This document shows positions 53,249 to 63,900 of a stretch of 64,000 bases of DNA, one piece after another (position 1 is the first letter of the stretch; every line of letters starts with the position of its first letter). The translations under genes were made by a program, and so were the position numbers. This DNA comes from Strigamia acuminata. Lineage: Eukaryota; Arthropoda; Chilopoda; Geophilomorpha; Linotaeniidae. The stretch is taken from assembly GCA_949358305.1 (NCBI GenBank), contig OX442316.1, positions 1,612,001 to 1,676,000 on the forward strand, given 5' to 3'. A model generated the notes under the pieces. It did no database searches. It worked only from the letters and a program-made list of their open reading frames with translations, and was not told the origin of the DNA.

Positions 53249-54863
53249 GACAAGTCATCAGTTTATCCAGCAGAGACCAAAAGGAAAGAAAAAGATATTT
53301 CTTGAGTTCATTGTACACTCAAAGTCACACATTAACAAATATATTCATTTTAAATGCATTAAGCCTAAAATAGAATCCAGAAGTGAAATTAAGCCTAAAA
53401 TGAATGAAATCAAAGTTATCATCTCATATCAAACCATCTTAATCCAATTCCTTGGTTGTGCATCTTTAGAATTCTGCGTAAATACAAAAGAAAGACAAAT
53501 GGAATACGGTGAAAAATATCAACCGAGAGAGAAAACAGAGAAAACTGATGAAAACGGATAGAAACAACGGCGAAATGGAAGGCAGAGCATTACCAACAAT
53601 ATCTTGCTGTTCACCTCGCCTCGTGCTGATCAGTTACGTGACAGATCATTGTTTAGCGTATCGTATTGTCGTCATAAAATGCACATCCACACTCTCTGCT
53701 GTTAAACAACCAAAACATCATGGAATTAATGCACAAAACGCAAATTGGATCGCTGCATTGGACTATTTCTTTGCTGGGTGGAAAATTCGACTAAGTCTCG
53801 AAAAATGCAATACTAAATACAATGGACAAAATTCCAAAGCATATGGCATGTCTTTTAGCACGAAATTAAATATGATAAAGTTCAAAAAACATAAATGAAT
53901 GGAATTGTATATATTTTTCTCGCTTTTTAAGTAATTTCCCATTCTAAAACACATGGATAATCTGTATTAAAAAAAACAGTATCAACCTCTCTCTCCTGAG
54001 TGGATTACACCAATACAAAAACGTTATAACTAATATCTCATTAACCAAGAGCATTTGAAACGATTGATTACAATTAATTGAGCAAGACTGAGTCACTGAT
54101 TACTTTGAAAATAAAAACCAGGTTTCAGAAATAATATCCCAAACTGAACACTTCATGTCATGAAAAATGTAAAATGCCATTACCAATCACGAAAACCCAC
54201 AAGACAAATTCAATTTCAAATGAAAAATTCAAACCAAACTTTAAAAAACACCAAAATCTAACCAAAAAGCTCCAAAAGGTGCATCAAATAAGATTCTTGC
54301 CAAATAAATACTCAACCGCCACATAACTGAAGAAATACAGAAGAAAATACAATTCGAACTAGGCTTATAGTAGGTCTAAAATAGCGCCAAACAATATCAA
54401 AAGAATATATGTAAGAAAATAAATGGATCATTTAGAAATACGAACTCAAACTTGCTGAGAAATTTACAGAAATGTAAATCCCATGTTTATGAAACAAACA
54501 AACCTTTTTGAAAACAAACCCGAATTAAATAACGTGAAAAACGAACACAGCATATCGAATAACAAAATCTTGCTGTTCACCTCGCCTTGTGCTGATCGAG
54601 TCGAGACGAAATTACGTGACAGATTATTGTTTAGCGTTTACCCATGCGCAGAAAAGAAAACAATCCCATGACTACGGAGATTTGTTGGGTCCATCGTGTC
54701 TCTTTCCTGCATCATGAACACTTCACTTTCTACAATTTAGATGAATTTAAAAATTTAAAAAGCACGTTGAGTTTGTTTCTTGCTGAACTTTAAAATGTCA
54801 TCAGGTTCGTTTTATTCGTCCATTACCAAGGTAGGAAATGTTCATGATCAGTTTGAATACGTT
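53249..54863. other. A/T-rich intergenic stretch with internal duplications, no gene recognised
   Basis: A block around 53598-53665 (AATATCTTGCTGTTCACCTC, GTGCTGATC, TTACGTGACAGATCATTG, TTTAGCG) recurs at about 54563-54640 in the same orientation. A CAATTCCTTGGTTGTGCATC block at about 53446 recurs near 57185. The frame at 53509-53898 looks like chance: no splice logic and no recognisable motif. Confidence 0.4.
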
Positions 54864-55058
54864 TGTTAGGCTTCGCCTCATTCGGAGCCGCCCCCCCACC
54901 AGAGGGCACGTCGCACGAACGTTCGTACGACGTTCCGTTTAAACAGCCAATCACGGCTATGCCTTGAAGTATTTAAATCCGAACATTATTGAATAAAGTC
55001 AGTTAGACATACTCTTCGAACATGTGAAGTCCCTTTCCTACTTTTAAACACACTAACA
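54864..55058. mobile_element. Solo LTR, 195 bp, target duplication ACGTT
   Basis: It begins TGTTAGGC and ends CACTAACA, flanked by ACGTT on both sides (54859-54863, 55059-55063). Inside, in plus orientation, are a TATTTAAAT box (54970-54978) and AATAAA (54992-54997), the usual order of an LTR promoter and poly(A) signal, and a perfect CTCF-core match CCACCAGAGGGC (54896-54907). No internal coding region remains, as after LTR-LTR recombination. The sequence differs from the other three LTR types in the window. Confidence 0.85.
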
Positions 55059-55804
55059 ACGTTGTATTCAATTTGATCTCGCAGTGAATTGCTAAACACA
55101 CTTAAAATTTCATTGATTTGTGCGTTAAAACCACAAATCCCGATCGTTTTGTAGGTGTTTTATGAATTTTTCAAATTAAACAAAAAAATAATTATTTTTT
55201 GGGCTATTTTTACATCAATTTGAAGATCTAATTTTGATGATTTTTTTTATTTTTATTCAAAAATTACATTTTTGCACCTGAAATAGTCGAATTTCTCGTA
55301 TAAAGTTACATTTTTCTGCCTCCAAACGCACTTTTGTCCCTTTTTCATTTATTTTTTAAGGTTTAATTTACACTTTTATGCCTTAAAATGCATTTTTGTT
55401 TATTTTAGATCAATGTTTGACAACAAAAAATTCATTTCATCTGATATCAATTTTTGATCAATTTTCCATCTAAAAATAAAGTTTTCCGTATGAAAAGTGC
55501 ATTTATTTTATTTAGATAATTTCCTTTTCGTCGCCACAATAAGCTTACAACACGCTTCGATGACTTTCCATTTTAACTTTATCTGTATATAACCTGCCAA
55601 ACTTAAAAAAAATCACATTCAACATAAAAACATCAAACTCCACAATTTTTCACTCAAACCTCGACCTTAGCAAACTTCAGGAAAATGCAGCTGCAAACTC
55701 AACGGGAACTCTTCAAACGTGCTATGTTTCATAATAACAATCGTCTGCGACTCTACGGCGTAAAATCAGCGCTGTATTTCTGCCTAAAAATGACGATCAA
55801 TGAT
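55059..55804. other. Low-complexity A/T stretch, nothing recognised
   Basis: T-rich units such as AAGTGCATTTATTTTATTT and ACATTTTTGCACCTGAAA recur loosely. No gene or complete element is seen. Confidence 0.4.
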
Positions 55805-55881
55805 CAGGGCTGGGCTCGGTACAAATTTAGTACCGGGAAATCGGGACAGGCTAGGATGGACACTGGGCCAGTCCAGCACTG
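55805..55881. mobile_element. Short MITE of the CAGGGCTGG family
   Basis: The left end CAGGGCTGGGCTCGGTAC and right end GGGCCAGTCCAGCACTG are inverted, 77 bp in all. The flanks do not match as a target duplication. Confidence 0.5.
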
Positions 55882-56023
55882 TTATAGTTATGGAATCTTT
55901 TATGTTAATCTGAATTTGTAAGTGGTTAAAAATACTTATAGCTTTTTCTTATTGGTTGAGAAAGATCACATGATTATGTTATACCCTATGTATTCTCATG
56001 ATATGCTTGTGATTTGCCTAACC

Positions 56024-56622
56024 CAGGGGTCGGCAACCTTTTTTGACAGAAGAGCCAAAAGTTAAAATTTACATAATTTTCCAGTTTTTAAAGAGCCACC
56101 GTTTAAACGCCCGGGCGTTTAATTTTTTTTTTTCAGCCGCTTCCCCTGCGCCAATTTGAAACCCAACGCTAAATTGAACCCGGTGCATAACCGAAAATTA
56201 GCCGATTTTTCGCAAAAAATGGCGATTTTTCTGCAAAAATCATCGATTTTTTACAAAAAAAACGATAATTTTTGGGGCCTGGCGCTTATTCGGGGCCGGC
56301 ACCAATTCATTGAACCACCGATGACTGCCCGGCGCTAAAACGGGGCCGGCGCTTTATTGAACCCGGGCGTTTAAACGGGGCGGTACGGTATATTACTTTA
56401 GCGACGCCGTGTTTCAGCTGCTTAGATTCAGCTAGGTTAGGTTAGTTTAGATCAGGTTAGGTTAGTTTGTTTAGGTTAGGTCAGGTCAGGTTAGGTTTAA
56501 TTAGATTAAAAAACGGCGTCGTTATATGAATGTACTTCATTTTAGCGACGCACGTTTTAGCGACGCCGCATCTTGGAGAGCCGCGCCTTGGCATCGAAAG
56601 AGCCGCAGGTTGCCGACCCCTG
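56024..56622. mobile_element. hAT-type element (CAGGGGTCGGCAACC ends) with nested insertions
   Basis: Ends are CAGGGGTCGGCAACC and GGTTGCCGACCCCTG, with an exact 8-bp duplication GCCTAACC on both sides (56016-56023, 56623-56630). AGAGCCA / GAGCCGC blocks adjoin both ends. The middle is occupied by at least one other element with GTTTAAACGCCCGGGCG / CCCGGGCGTTTAAAC inverted blocks (about 56101-56380), and a TTTAGCGACG element with GGTTAGG repeats (about 56395-56570). No transposase is present. Confidence 0.85.
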
Positions 56623-56630
56623 GCCTAACC

Positions 56631-57900
56631 AATGGGAGTTTGTTACAAGTTTTCTGAAACAGAGTAAGAGAGTACAAGCTTAGGTGCATAAAACGAAGAT
56701 GGAAAAGCTCAGGGGCAGCGTTGTAATAAATCTTTTTTTTTTCACACCTTTATTTAGTATGAAAGGAATATTGCTTGTAGTTGTTTTTATAATTAAAAAA
56801 ATCCAGATTTAATGATCTAGTTTGGTGTACAGCAGAATGGAATTCTATATTTACCAATGGCCAATTTAGAGGTAAAATTTGTGTTTTGTTTTCTTTTTAA
56901 CCCTTCGATGCTGTTCTAGTTTAGGAATAATTTTTTTAAGTTCAGTAACAATATTTGAGGTAGCAAGTCTTCATTTCATCACTGTTGCCAAATGGATAGG
57001 TTTGCTTGTCAGTTGTTTCAAGTCTTATTTTACACAAAAAACAGATGTGAAACAACGGACAACCACACCAATCCATTTGGCAACATATTTAGTTTTTAGG
57101 CCAAAACCTTCTTCAAATGATGATGCCATTTGCAATTGCAACTGAACATTTAATTTAAATTAATGTATACATTTCAGTAAAGTTCCAGTTCCTTGGTAGT
57201 GCATCGATAGAATTCTGCAGGAGTATAATTGATAAACGAATGGACATTATGAACCTAAACGATACAGTGTCACCGATGTTATCGGTTATCGAAATCTACC
57301 GGTAATTAACTTCCCGATTTTTCAGACATTCAATTTTTATTTCTCATCATTTAATATTAATTTTTGAAGTAAAATTAACAAAATGTATGTCTCAATGGAT
57401 TTGAAAAGATTTGAATAACCTGAAAAAAAAAAATAGGTTTTTATTTGTGTGAAGATAAACCGATACTCGAATCGATAATATCGGCGCGCAGATCCGTGGT
57501 TTTGCATTGTCACGTTGCCACCAACTTATCATTTCTTGTTCTCAAAACAGCTTTTCTTTTCTAAATCTTTTTTTTCTGATACCGGTATATGAAATTAGTT
57601 TTTAATCATAATTCATATTTTCTGATCAATTTTAAAAATAAATTTAGCAATAAAAAGAAATACAGTCGAAACTCCTTATAAAGAATCGCAAAAAAATAAC
57701 AGCTTTCAATTTTCTCCACCAGACCACACCACTAACTACACTACACTCGGTGGTTGTTAACGCCGCGCACGCGACCCTTCAGTGAACCCTTAATGGCAAC
57801 AAAAACAACGTAGAAAATATTTTAAAAAAAGCTCACGAACACCGCATTATCATCACCCAAACCAAAGAAGTCGGTCAGCACGAGCAAATTTGAACGGCCG
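56631..57900. other. Intergenic region before the F-box/WD gene
   Basis: It holds a probable small MITE (57270-57495; CACCGATGTTATCGG with an inverse CCGATAATATCGG-like block), a pogo-like end CAGTCGAAACTCCTTATA at 57663, and from about 57740 a GC-richer stretch (GCCGCGCACGCGACCC) likely to include the F-box/WD promoter and 5' UTR. No other gene is seen. Confidence 0.4.
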
Positions 57901-60900
57901 ATGAAAATGGCATCTAATTTTCCCCCCGAAGTGATCGAGAAAATTCTGTTGAATTTGGACGGCGTCACATTGGCCCAAAGTCGCCGGGTTTGCAGCGTGT
58001 GGAATCAGCTGGTGGCCAACTTGATCGAGCGGAAAAACGTTTGGCGGACTTGCTGCGTGAGGGAAATATCGTCGGACGTGTTGATTGAATTGCTCGGGAA
58101 TCGTTTGTATTACGACGAGTGTCAATTGTTCGCAAAATGGAGTCGGATTTATCAAGAGTGGCATCAGATGAAGAAAGTTTGCAGAGAGGTTCCGCATCTA
58201 AATAGTTTTTCGGTCGCTGAGGAGTCGCCGGTGACTTGTATAAAAATTACAGGTTGGGTAATGAAGATTTTTTGCATTTTTGGAAGATTTTTTGGGTGGT
58301 GTCATTGATTATTTTTGGTGGTTTCATTGATTTTTATGTTTTTTGTCGATTTTTATGTACTTTTATGATTTATTTTGGACATTTGTGATTTGTTTTGCAT
58401 ATTTGTGATTTATTTTGGATATTTGTGAATTTTTGTTGTACATTTTTGTGAATCTTTGTGGTATTTTTATGGATTTTTCTGAATTTATTTGGAGATTTTT
58501 CTGAATTTATTTGGAGATTTTTAAAAAAATATTTGGTTTTTTTAATTTTGATTTTAATTTTGTTAATTTTGTTTAGGTAGTTATGTTGTGACTGGACACC
58601 GAAATGGTGATATTCACCTTTGGGATCGAATTTTGGGAAGACACGTTGTGCGGTTGGGACATCATCAGAAAATGGTTGTTGACATGGCATTGATGGATTT
58701 GGAATTTGGAGGTATTCAGTAATTAAAAAATGGTAACTGATTTCTTCAGTTTTAAATGTAAAAATTCAGTTTTTACACAAAAAATTTCGATTTTAACCGC
58801 AAAAAAAATCAACCTTTACGGCAAATAATTGAATTTTTATAGCATACTATAATTTACTATACAGGGTGTTCTAAAAGTATTGTTCCCTCCAAATATTTCC
58901 TGAGCAATTGCATCTAGGCCAACTTTGATGAAGCGACCGTATAGGAAGTTGGGTGAGAGCAATCCAATGAAGTCATCAAATTTGACCCTGAAGGTCATTT
59001 TCAAGGTCATTCATTAACTAACTTCTAAGCCAATCAGGTTAGAGCAAAAAAGTCAATTACAAAGTTGTAGAGCACCATCAAATTAGTACTATCCAATTAA
59101 TGTTGGTCATCTTAAGTGAAATGTTTTCTTTTTAAAAAGGAGGCAAATCAGAAAAAAAATCCGCAAAGTGAAATTTTTTATTCTTGTGATAAAATAATTA
59201 TTGAGGCATTAAAAAAAGGCAGTGGTTTTTCTTGTTTACTTGCATAATAATGCACATTTGAATAAGTTTATTTAAATAATTCAGTATTTTTTTAATAGCA
59301 ATTTAAGTTTTGTCACAATGGCTGGCTTTATTTCAGCTGATTTGTCTCCTTTTTAAAAAGAAAACGTTTCACTTTCGATGACTAATATCAATTGGATAGT
59401 ACTAATTTGATGGTGCTCTACAACTTTGTAATTGACTTTTTTGCTCTAACCTGATTGGTTTAGAAGTTAGCAAGTGAATGACCTTGAAAATGACCTTCAA
59501 GGTCAAATTTGATGACGTCATTGGATTGCTCTCATCCAACTTCCTATACGATCGTTTCATCAAAATTGGCTTAGATGCAATTGCTCAGGAAATATTTGAA
59601 GGGAACAATACTTTTAGAACACCCTGTATATTACCGCATACAGTGGAGTGAAAAAAAAGGAAAACAAGCGTAACGTACCTAGTGCTACGGATATAAATGG
59701 ATGTTATCAAAAGATGAAGAATTTTATGGAATACTGACATACTGAAATTTTCTTTTGTTAATTTGTATTGTTGTGGAACAAGATTAACAGTTTACATTAT
59801 ACGTGGACACACCATTTTTGGGCTTATTTTTATTGGAAACTCCTAGTTCGCATTATACGCTGATCAGTTTTATATGCGGTAATATAAGGTAAATTGAATT
59901 TTTCTAGCATAAATTAAATTTTTCTAGAATAAATTGAATTTTTCTAGCATAAATTGAATTTTTCTAGCATAAATTAAATTTTTCTAGCATAAATTGAATT
60001 TTTCTAGCATAAATTGAATTTTTCTAGCATAAATTAAAACCAAACTAAAAAATAATTGATCTTTACCATTCCAGGCCCATACCATTTCCCCGACCGGGAA
60101 CTGGACCGCCAATTAGTGATATCAGGCGGCAAAGACCACGCCATCCAAGTCAACCCCATCGTCGCCAACTCCGACTGGCTAAACGAATTCCGTCCGTATC
60201 CGATGCCCGTCATCCTACGCCACCACTCCGACAGCATCGAATGCATCAAGTACTTGCACCAAATTCGGCAAAAACACTCATTAAAATTCGATTTCATTCC
60301 AGGACATTCAACAACATTGTTTTGGCCGCTTGCGCAGACAACACCATCTCGATCTGGCTGTTGGAATTCTCGACCGACAGCTCCTGGTGGCCGCACATAT
60401 CATTAATGGAGGTTCTAATCGGTCCGCCCAATTTCCTCAGATGGATCGGTTTCTGGAACAACGCCGTGTCGTGTCTGTGCTACGACGCGCGCGTGTGTCG
60501 CTTCGACGTGAGCAGAAGCACCGAGTGGGCGACGACTACGCTCAATTTCTCGGAGAATCAGTTTTACCTTAACGATAGGGTCGAGCGCATTATTAGCAAT
60601 TGCTTCATTTTTAGGGATTCGATTATTATTTTTTTAACCGGTAAAATTGTTGGTGCGGTCTGGTCTTGTTAAAGCGAATTTCAGGGTTGGGTTGCAATTG
60701 TTCTAAATTTTAATAGGAAATTTGGATTAAATTAATTATTTAAGTAATTTGATGACATTAATGGCGCTAAATGAGTTTTTTTTTTTTAGAAAAAGACAAG
60801 TTTTTAATTTTTTTGGTGGCCAAAGGACAAATTCTTGTGTATTTTGAGTAAAAATGCTAGTTTTGGGTTTTTTTTGAGAAAATGAAGGACAAAATTTTGT

Positions 60901-61458
60901 TTTTTGGTATTTTGTGGGGGGAAGAAATCAATTTTTTAAAAGTACTTTTGGGTTGTTCTATTTCGCTATAACAGGCTGAGACTGCAAAATTATAATCCTA
61001 AAATTCTGTAATTCTCTTAACTTTCCATTTGCAGTTGATAGGCATTTTTGTGTTTCGGTGGACGGAATCAATTTCCGCGCGACTCCGACGCTCCCTTCGC
61101 TCGGCAGTTCCGTCGTAGCGGTCAATCTAGTCGGCAGTTTGTTAGTCTTAGGCACCGAAACCGGTATATACCTAATTAATTTCAATTTATTATTCATTTA
61201 CCCCCAAATTGCACACATTTGGCAGGTTGGGCGTTCATTTACCACATCAAATCCAAACAAGATTTATTCAAAATCAATCTTTTCGATTTTGTCTGGTCCT
61301 CGCAAGTGAGCGAAGCGTCCATCATCGCCATCGACGTGCACGCCACTTTGCACGGCCCAGTCGTGATGGTCGCGACGACCGATTCGTTGACCGTGGTCCA
61401 GTGGTACCAGATACACAAAGAAAATGTGATTGGCCTCAATGGCAGCGTGTCGATTTGA
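57901..61458 (+). CDS. F-box/WD-repeat protein, six exons, complete (453 codons)
   Basis: F-box proteins are substrate receptors of SCF ubiquitin ligases; the F-box binds Skp1 and WD repeats bind substrates. Exons: 57901-58252, 58577-58711, 60075-60249, 60303-60640, 61035-61163, 61226-61458, all GT-AG and in phase, ending TGA; the third intron is only 53 bp. The F-box lies at the N-terminus (FPPEVIEKILLNLDGVTLAQ, RRVCSVWNQLV). WD-type strands follow: SYVVTGHRNGDIHLWDRI, QLVISGGKDHAIQV, IVLAACADNTISIWLLE, AVSCLCYDARVCRFDVS, LLVLGTETGWAFIYHIK, VMVATTDSLTVVQWYQ. Start: ATG 57901, with a second ATG at 57907. Single-copy style and phase consistency make the model secure; the orthologue is not recognised with certainty. 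Intron 2 carries a foldback MITE and a minisatellite. Confidence 0.92.
58860..59628. mobile_element. Foldback MITE, 769 bp, arms of about 295 bp
   Basis: The ends TACAGGGTGTTCTAAAAGTA and its inverse continue as diverged inverted arms (58860-59155 and 59335-59628). They share GAGCAATTGCATCTAGGCCA, AAGGTCATTTTCAAGGTCAT and AAGTTGTAGAGCACCATCAA blocks. TA (or TATA) flanks both ends, as for Tc1/mariner-type MITEs. Fragments of the same family occur near 3061 (GCTCTACAACTTTGCAG) and 61827 (AAAGTTGTAGAGCATCA). It lies in F-box/WD intron 2. Confidence 0.88.
59631..59882. mobile_element. Small MITE-like element, ends TTACCGCATA / TATGCGGTAA
   Basis: Short inverted ends with TATA on both sides directly follow the foldback element. 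The interior is non-coding. Confidence 0.45.
59891..60040. repeat. 20-bp minisatellite, unit AAATTGAATTTTTCTAGCAT
   Basis: About seven copies just upstream of F-box/WD exon 3. Confidence 0.88.
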
Positions 61459-62657
61459 CAAAAGAAAAGGAAAAAAAACAATGTTAAGTTTTTATTGACG
61501 TGAAGTGTTCTATATTTTGATAATTTTGATTTGTGATAACGCATTAAGGCGATTTAGGTTTAGTTTTATATTCTTGTATATTTGTTCAACCAGAGAGATG
61601 AAGTAAACAAACATGATCAATATTTTTTATATGTAGGTATTTGTATTTTTAATGTTGTTCGCGGTGACTGAAACTAAATTGGACGTGATTGCAGCACCAG
61701 CAGGGGGCCTAGGATGGAAAAAAAAAGTCCTTTTCTTTGTAAATTCTGGCAGATGTTTTAATTTGATGATGGATTGGTAGGAAATGGTTGTGACAAATAG
61801 AATGAGACTGAAAATGTCAATTGGAAAGTTGTAGAGCATCATTTGTTTGGTAGAAGTGGGTGGTAGTCCGATAAATGCCAAACTGAAGTTAGAAAACCAT
61901 GTAACTCTAACGCTGACCTACCAAAGTTAGATCATTAAAATGAGAATTTTTTGTACTTACTTCTAGAAAATTGGTTCAAATGTGAACTTGGAATGTTTGT
62001 ACCTAAACATTGGATTGATAAATGCATTTATTTGACTAAAGGGTCTATTTTTGGTATTGGGATGGGGTTTGCCAAGTTGAAGGAGTAATTTTCATGAGAC
62101 GGTGATTTTATGCTTCTAAAGAATGCTTCTCTTGTGCTTAAGAGGTTTACGTGCTTAACTGCATCATAAAAATAGCTATCATGTTGGTAATTGGTCTAAC
62201 GGTTATTGGCAAACAGATAAAACAACATAGTTAATGTGGATTTTTTAAAAGTTGCAATTTATTTTTATAGTTCAATAATTATCCAAATGTCTATTTACTC
62301 TAATAGTGGAAATATAAACGAGGAAGTCGGGACATTATTTGCTCGGTACCAAAAGTAACATGTTCAACTACTTGCACACCCAAAAGACGGAAGTTGCAAA
62401 CAACTTTTCCGTCCAGCCTTTCTAATGTGACACGAGTAAACACCAAAATCATTACTTCATTTGAATTATTGTATACTGTATGCAATCGAAGAATCCACTG
62501 CAGTGGCGTGGCAAGGGGGCACAAACAAAGACATCAAAGGACGGTCCCCCTTGACCTTTTGCAGATCGCGGGGACAGCCGTTCCAAATATTGTAATGCTA
62601 TATTTTTGGTGTGTATTGGACCGCCCTGTGTGGCAAAAGTTCTCCCTAGTAGCACAC
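61459..62657. other. Intergenic region between the F-box/WD and DEG/ENaC genes
   Basis: It contains the F-box/WD 3' UTR, a perfect CTCF-core match CCAGCAGGGGGC at 61697-61708, a fragment of the foldback MITE family at about 61815-61870, and a CAGTGGCGTGGC hAT-like end near 62503. No gene is seen. Confidence 0.45.
61697..61708 (+). promoter_or_regulatory. CTCF-core-like site between two genes
   Basis: CCAGCAGGGGGC fits CCASYAGRKGGC exactly and lies about 240 bp after the F-box/WD stop. Insulator function is inference. Confidence 0.35.
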
Positions 62658-62769
62658 AGGGCCGGTGCGACACATTTCCACCTGAGCCGAGCAAGGCATA
62701 TGCCGCCCTTTTGAACAGTAAAAAAAAATTTTTTTTATTCCGCCCCTTGAAATATGCCCCTCGCCCCTG
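62658..62769. mobile_element. hAT-type MITE, 112 bp, near-perfect 8-bp duplication
   Basis: The ends CAGGGCCGGTGCGACA and GCCCCTCGCCCCTG are poorly inverted; the flanks GTAGCACA (62650-62657) and GTAGCACG (62770-62777) match at seven of eight. It inserted into a copy of the GATGATCGATTTAA repeat. Confidence 0.55.
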
Positions 62770-62820
62770 GTAGCACGGATGATCGATTTAACATTGCATC
62801 TTATGTAGATACAATGAAGT
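62770..62820. repeat. Dispersed repeat with core GATGATCGATTTAA
   Basis: GTAGCACGGATGATCGATTT is followed by AACATTGCATCTTATGTAGA. A related copy at 63960-64000 reads AGTAGCATAGATGATCGATT then a CTATGTAGATA block, and a third at about 15566 reads GTTGCACGGATGATCGATTT. Confidence 0.55.
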
Positions 62821-63094
62821 GATTGTGTGACATCATTTAAATGTCAATTTGTCACAACATATCAGTGAGTTTTTGCACTACCTGGTGGATACAGTCTAAA
62901 ACACTGATGTTCATTGTGTTACTTGGGCTAACTATGCCACGGATAATATTGTCAGCCAATCGCAGCACCGCTAGAAAAAAAGTTGGAACAAGTAATGTGC
63001 CCACTGACCAATGGCAATTAGTGGATTTTCTGAGTGAATCGAGTTGCAGTTGTCGTATTTCCGACACTCGACTCTTTGAAAACCACGAAGCAAC

Positions 63095-63655
63095 ATGTAC
63101 GGACGAGAGCGGCCTCCTTATGTGATCAGCGCGGGCACCCACATTAACAAGCGCATCGACACGGCCTGGCAGCAAAAGCGACGGATTTCGGTGAGCGAAG
63201 AAATCGAGAAGGAGAACGCCAACTTGATCTCATGGGCGACGGCCGAAATCAGCGTGCCTGGTCTTCGCCAAATACAGAACCCCAACTACAACAAATTTGG
63301 CAAGTTGTTTTGGTTTCTTTGCATCTCTATCGCATCGGTGTTGTGCATACACCAGGTCACTCACCGGTGCATTCTCTTCAGCCAGAGTCCGATCTCCAAC
63401 GACGTCATGCTGAGCCGAGACGACTTCTTGGATTTCCCGGCTACCACCATCTGCACCACACGCTCGGCTTTGTTCAACAAAGCGGCCAAGGAGAAGCTGG
63501 TGGTCCACGAGTTTCCGGAAAACACGAGCGATCCGGCTGTGATGGCCAAGCGATATGAGTTCTGGGAGAAAAACCTAGAAGCGGTTGGAAACAACGTTCC
63601 GCTCTTGTGGAACCTCATGTCCATTAGTCTTGATAACATCGACGTGTCGGACTCG
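63095..63655 (+). CDS. DEG/ENaC-family sodium channel, N-terminal exon, partial
   Basis: DEG/ENaC subunits form trimeric amiloride-sensitive cation channels in the plasma membrane. From ATG 63095: cytoplasmic N-terminus (ENANLISWATAEISVPGLRQ), first transmembrane segment (KLFWFLCISIASVLCIHQV, about residues 69-87), then the extracellular start with the hallmark DFPATTICTTRSALFN (family: FPAVTICN). The exon probably ends at 63655 before a donor (GACTCG|GTAATT); downstream the frame runs into a MITE. The remaining domains (Cys-rich loop, second transmembrane segment) lie beyond the window. The gating HG motif, expected just before the first membrane segment, reads VPGL, so its His seems replaced by Pro. 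It could be a pickpocket/degenerin-type subunit. An upstream exon is possible. Confidence 0.85.
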
Positions 63656-63765
63656 GTAATTGGGATTTGTCGTAAAAGCTTTAAGAGTGGAATCGGTGAT
63701 TATCCTCTGACTGAGAATCACAAGGGGCGAAAAAGCCCAGGGTGCTTGAATTCGAGGTTTAGCTG

Positions 63766-63900
63766 CAGTGCTGGACTGGCCCGGCGGGCTACCGGGAGTT
63801 TCCCGGTGGCCCGTGGCCGCTGTGGCCTGTCCCGACTACATTAATTGTGACCCGGACATCCAGATTTCCCGGCAATAAATTTGTTCCCAGTCCAGCCCTG
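63766..63900. mobile_element. hAT-type MITE with perfect 8-bp duplication, in the DEG/ENaC gene
   Basis: Ends CAGTGCTGGACTGG and CCAGTCCAGCCCTG are inverted, 135 bp apart end to end, flanked by TTTAGCTG on both sides (63758-63765, 63901-63908). It is GC-rich with GGGAGTTTCCCGGTGGCCC inside, and belongs to the family seen at 49646 and 55805. It presumably lies in the intron after the first channel exon. Confidence 0.88.

Noticed and set aside
53509-53898. 129-codon plus-strand frame
   Set aside because: No motif, no flanking exon structure, and part of it belongs to a direct repeat seen at 54563.
57853-58197. Minus-strand frame opposite F-box/WD exon 1
   Set aside because: Antisense shadow; the plus-strand frame has the F-box motif.
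60056-60406. Single 116-codon frame reading through the third F-box/WD intron
   Set aside because: The 53-bp segment 60250-60302 has clean GT-AG borders, and removing it keeps WD-repeat coding on both sides.
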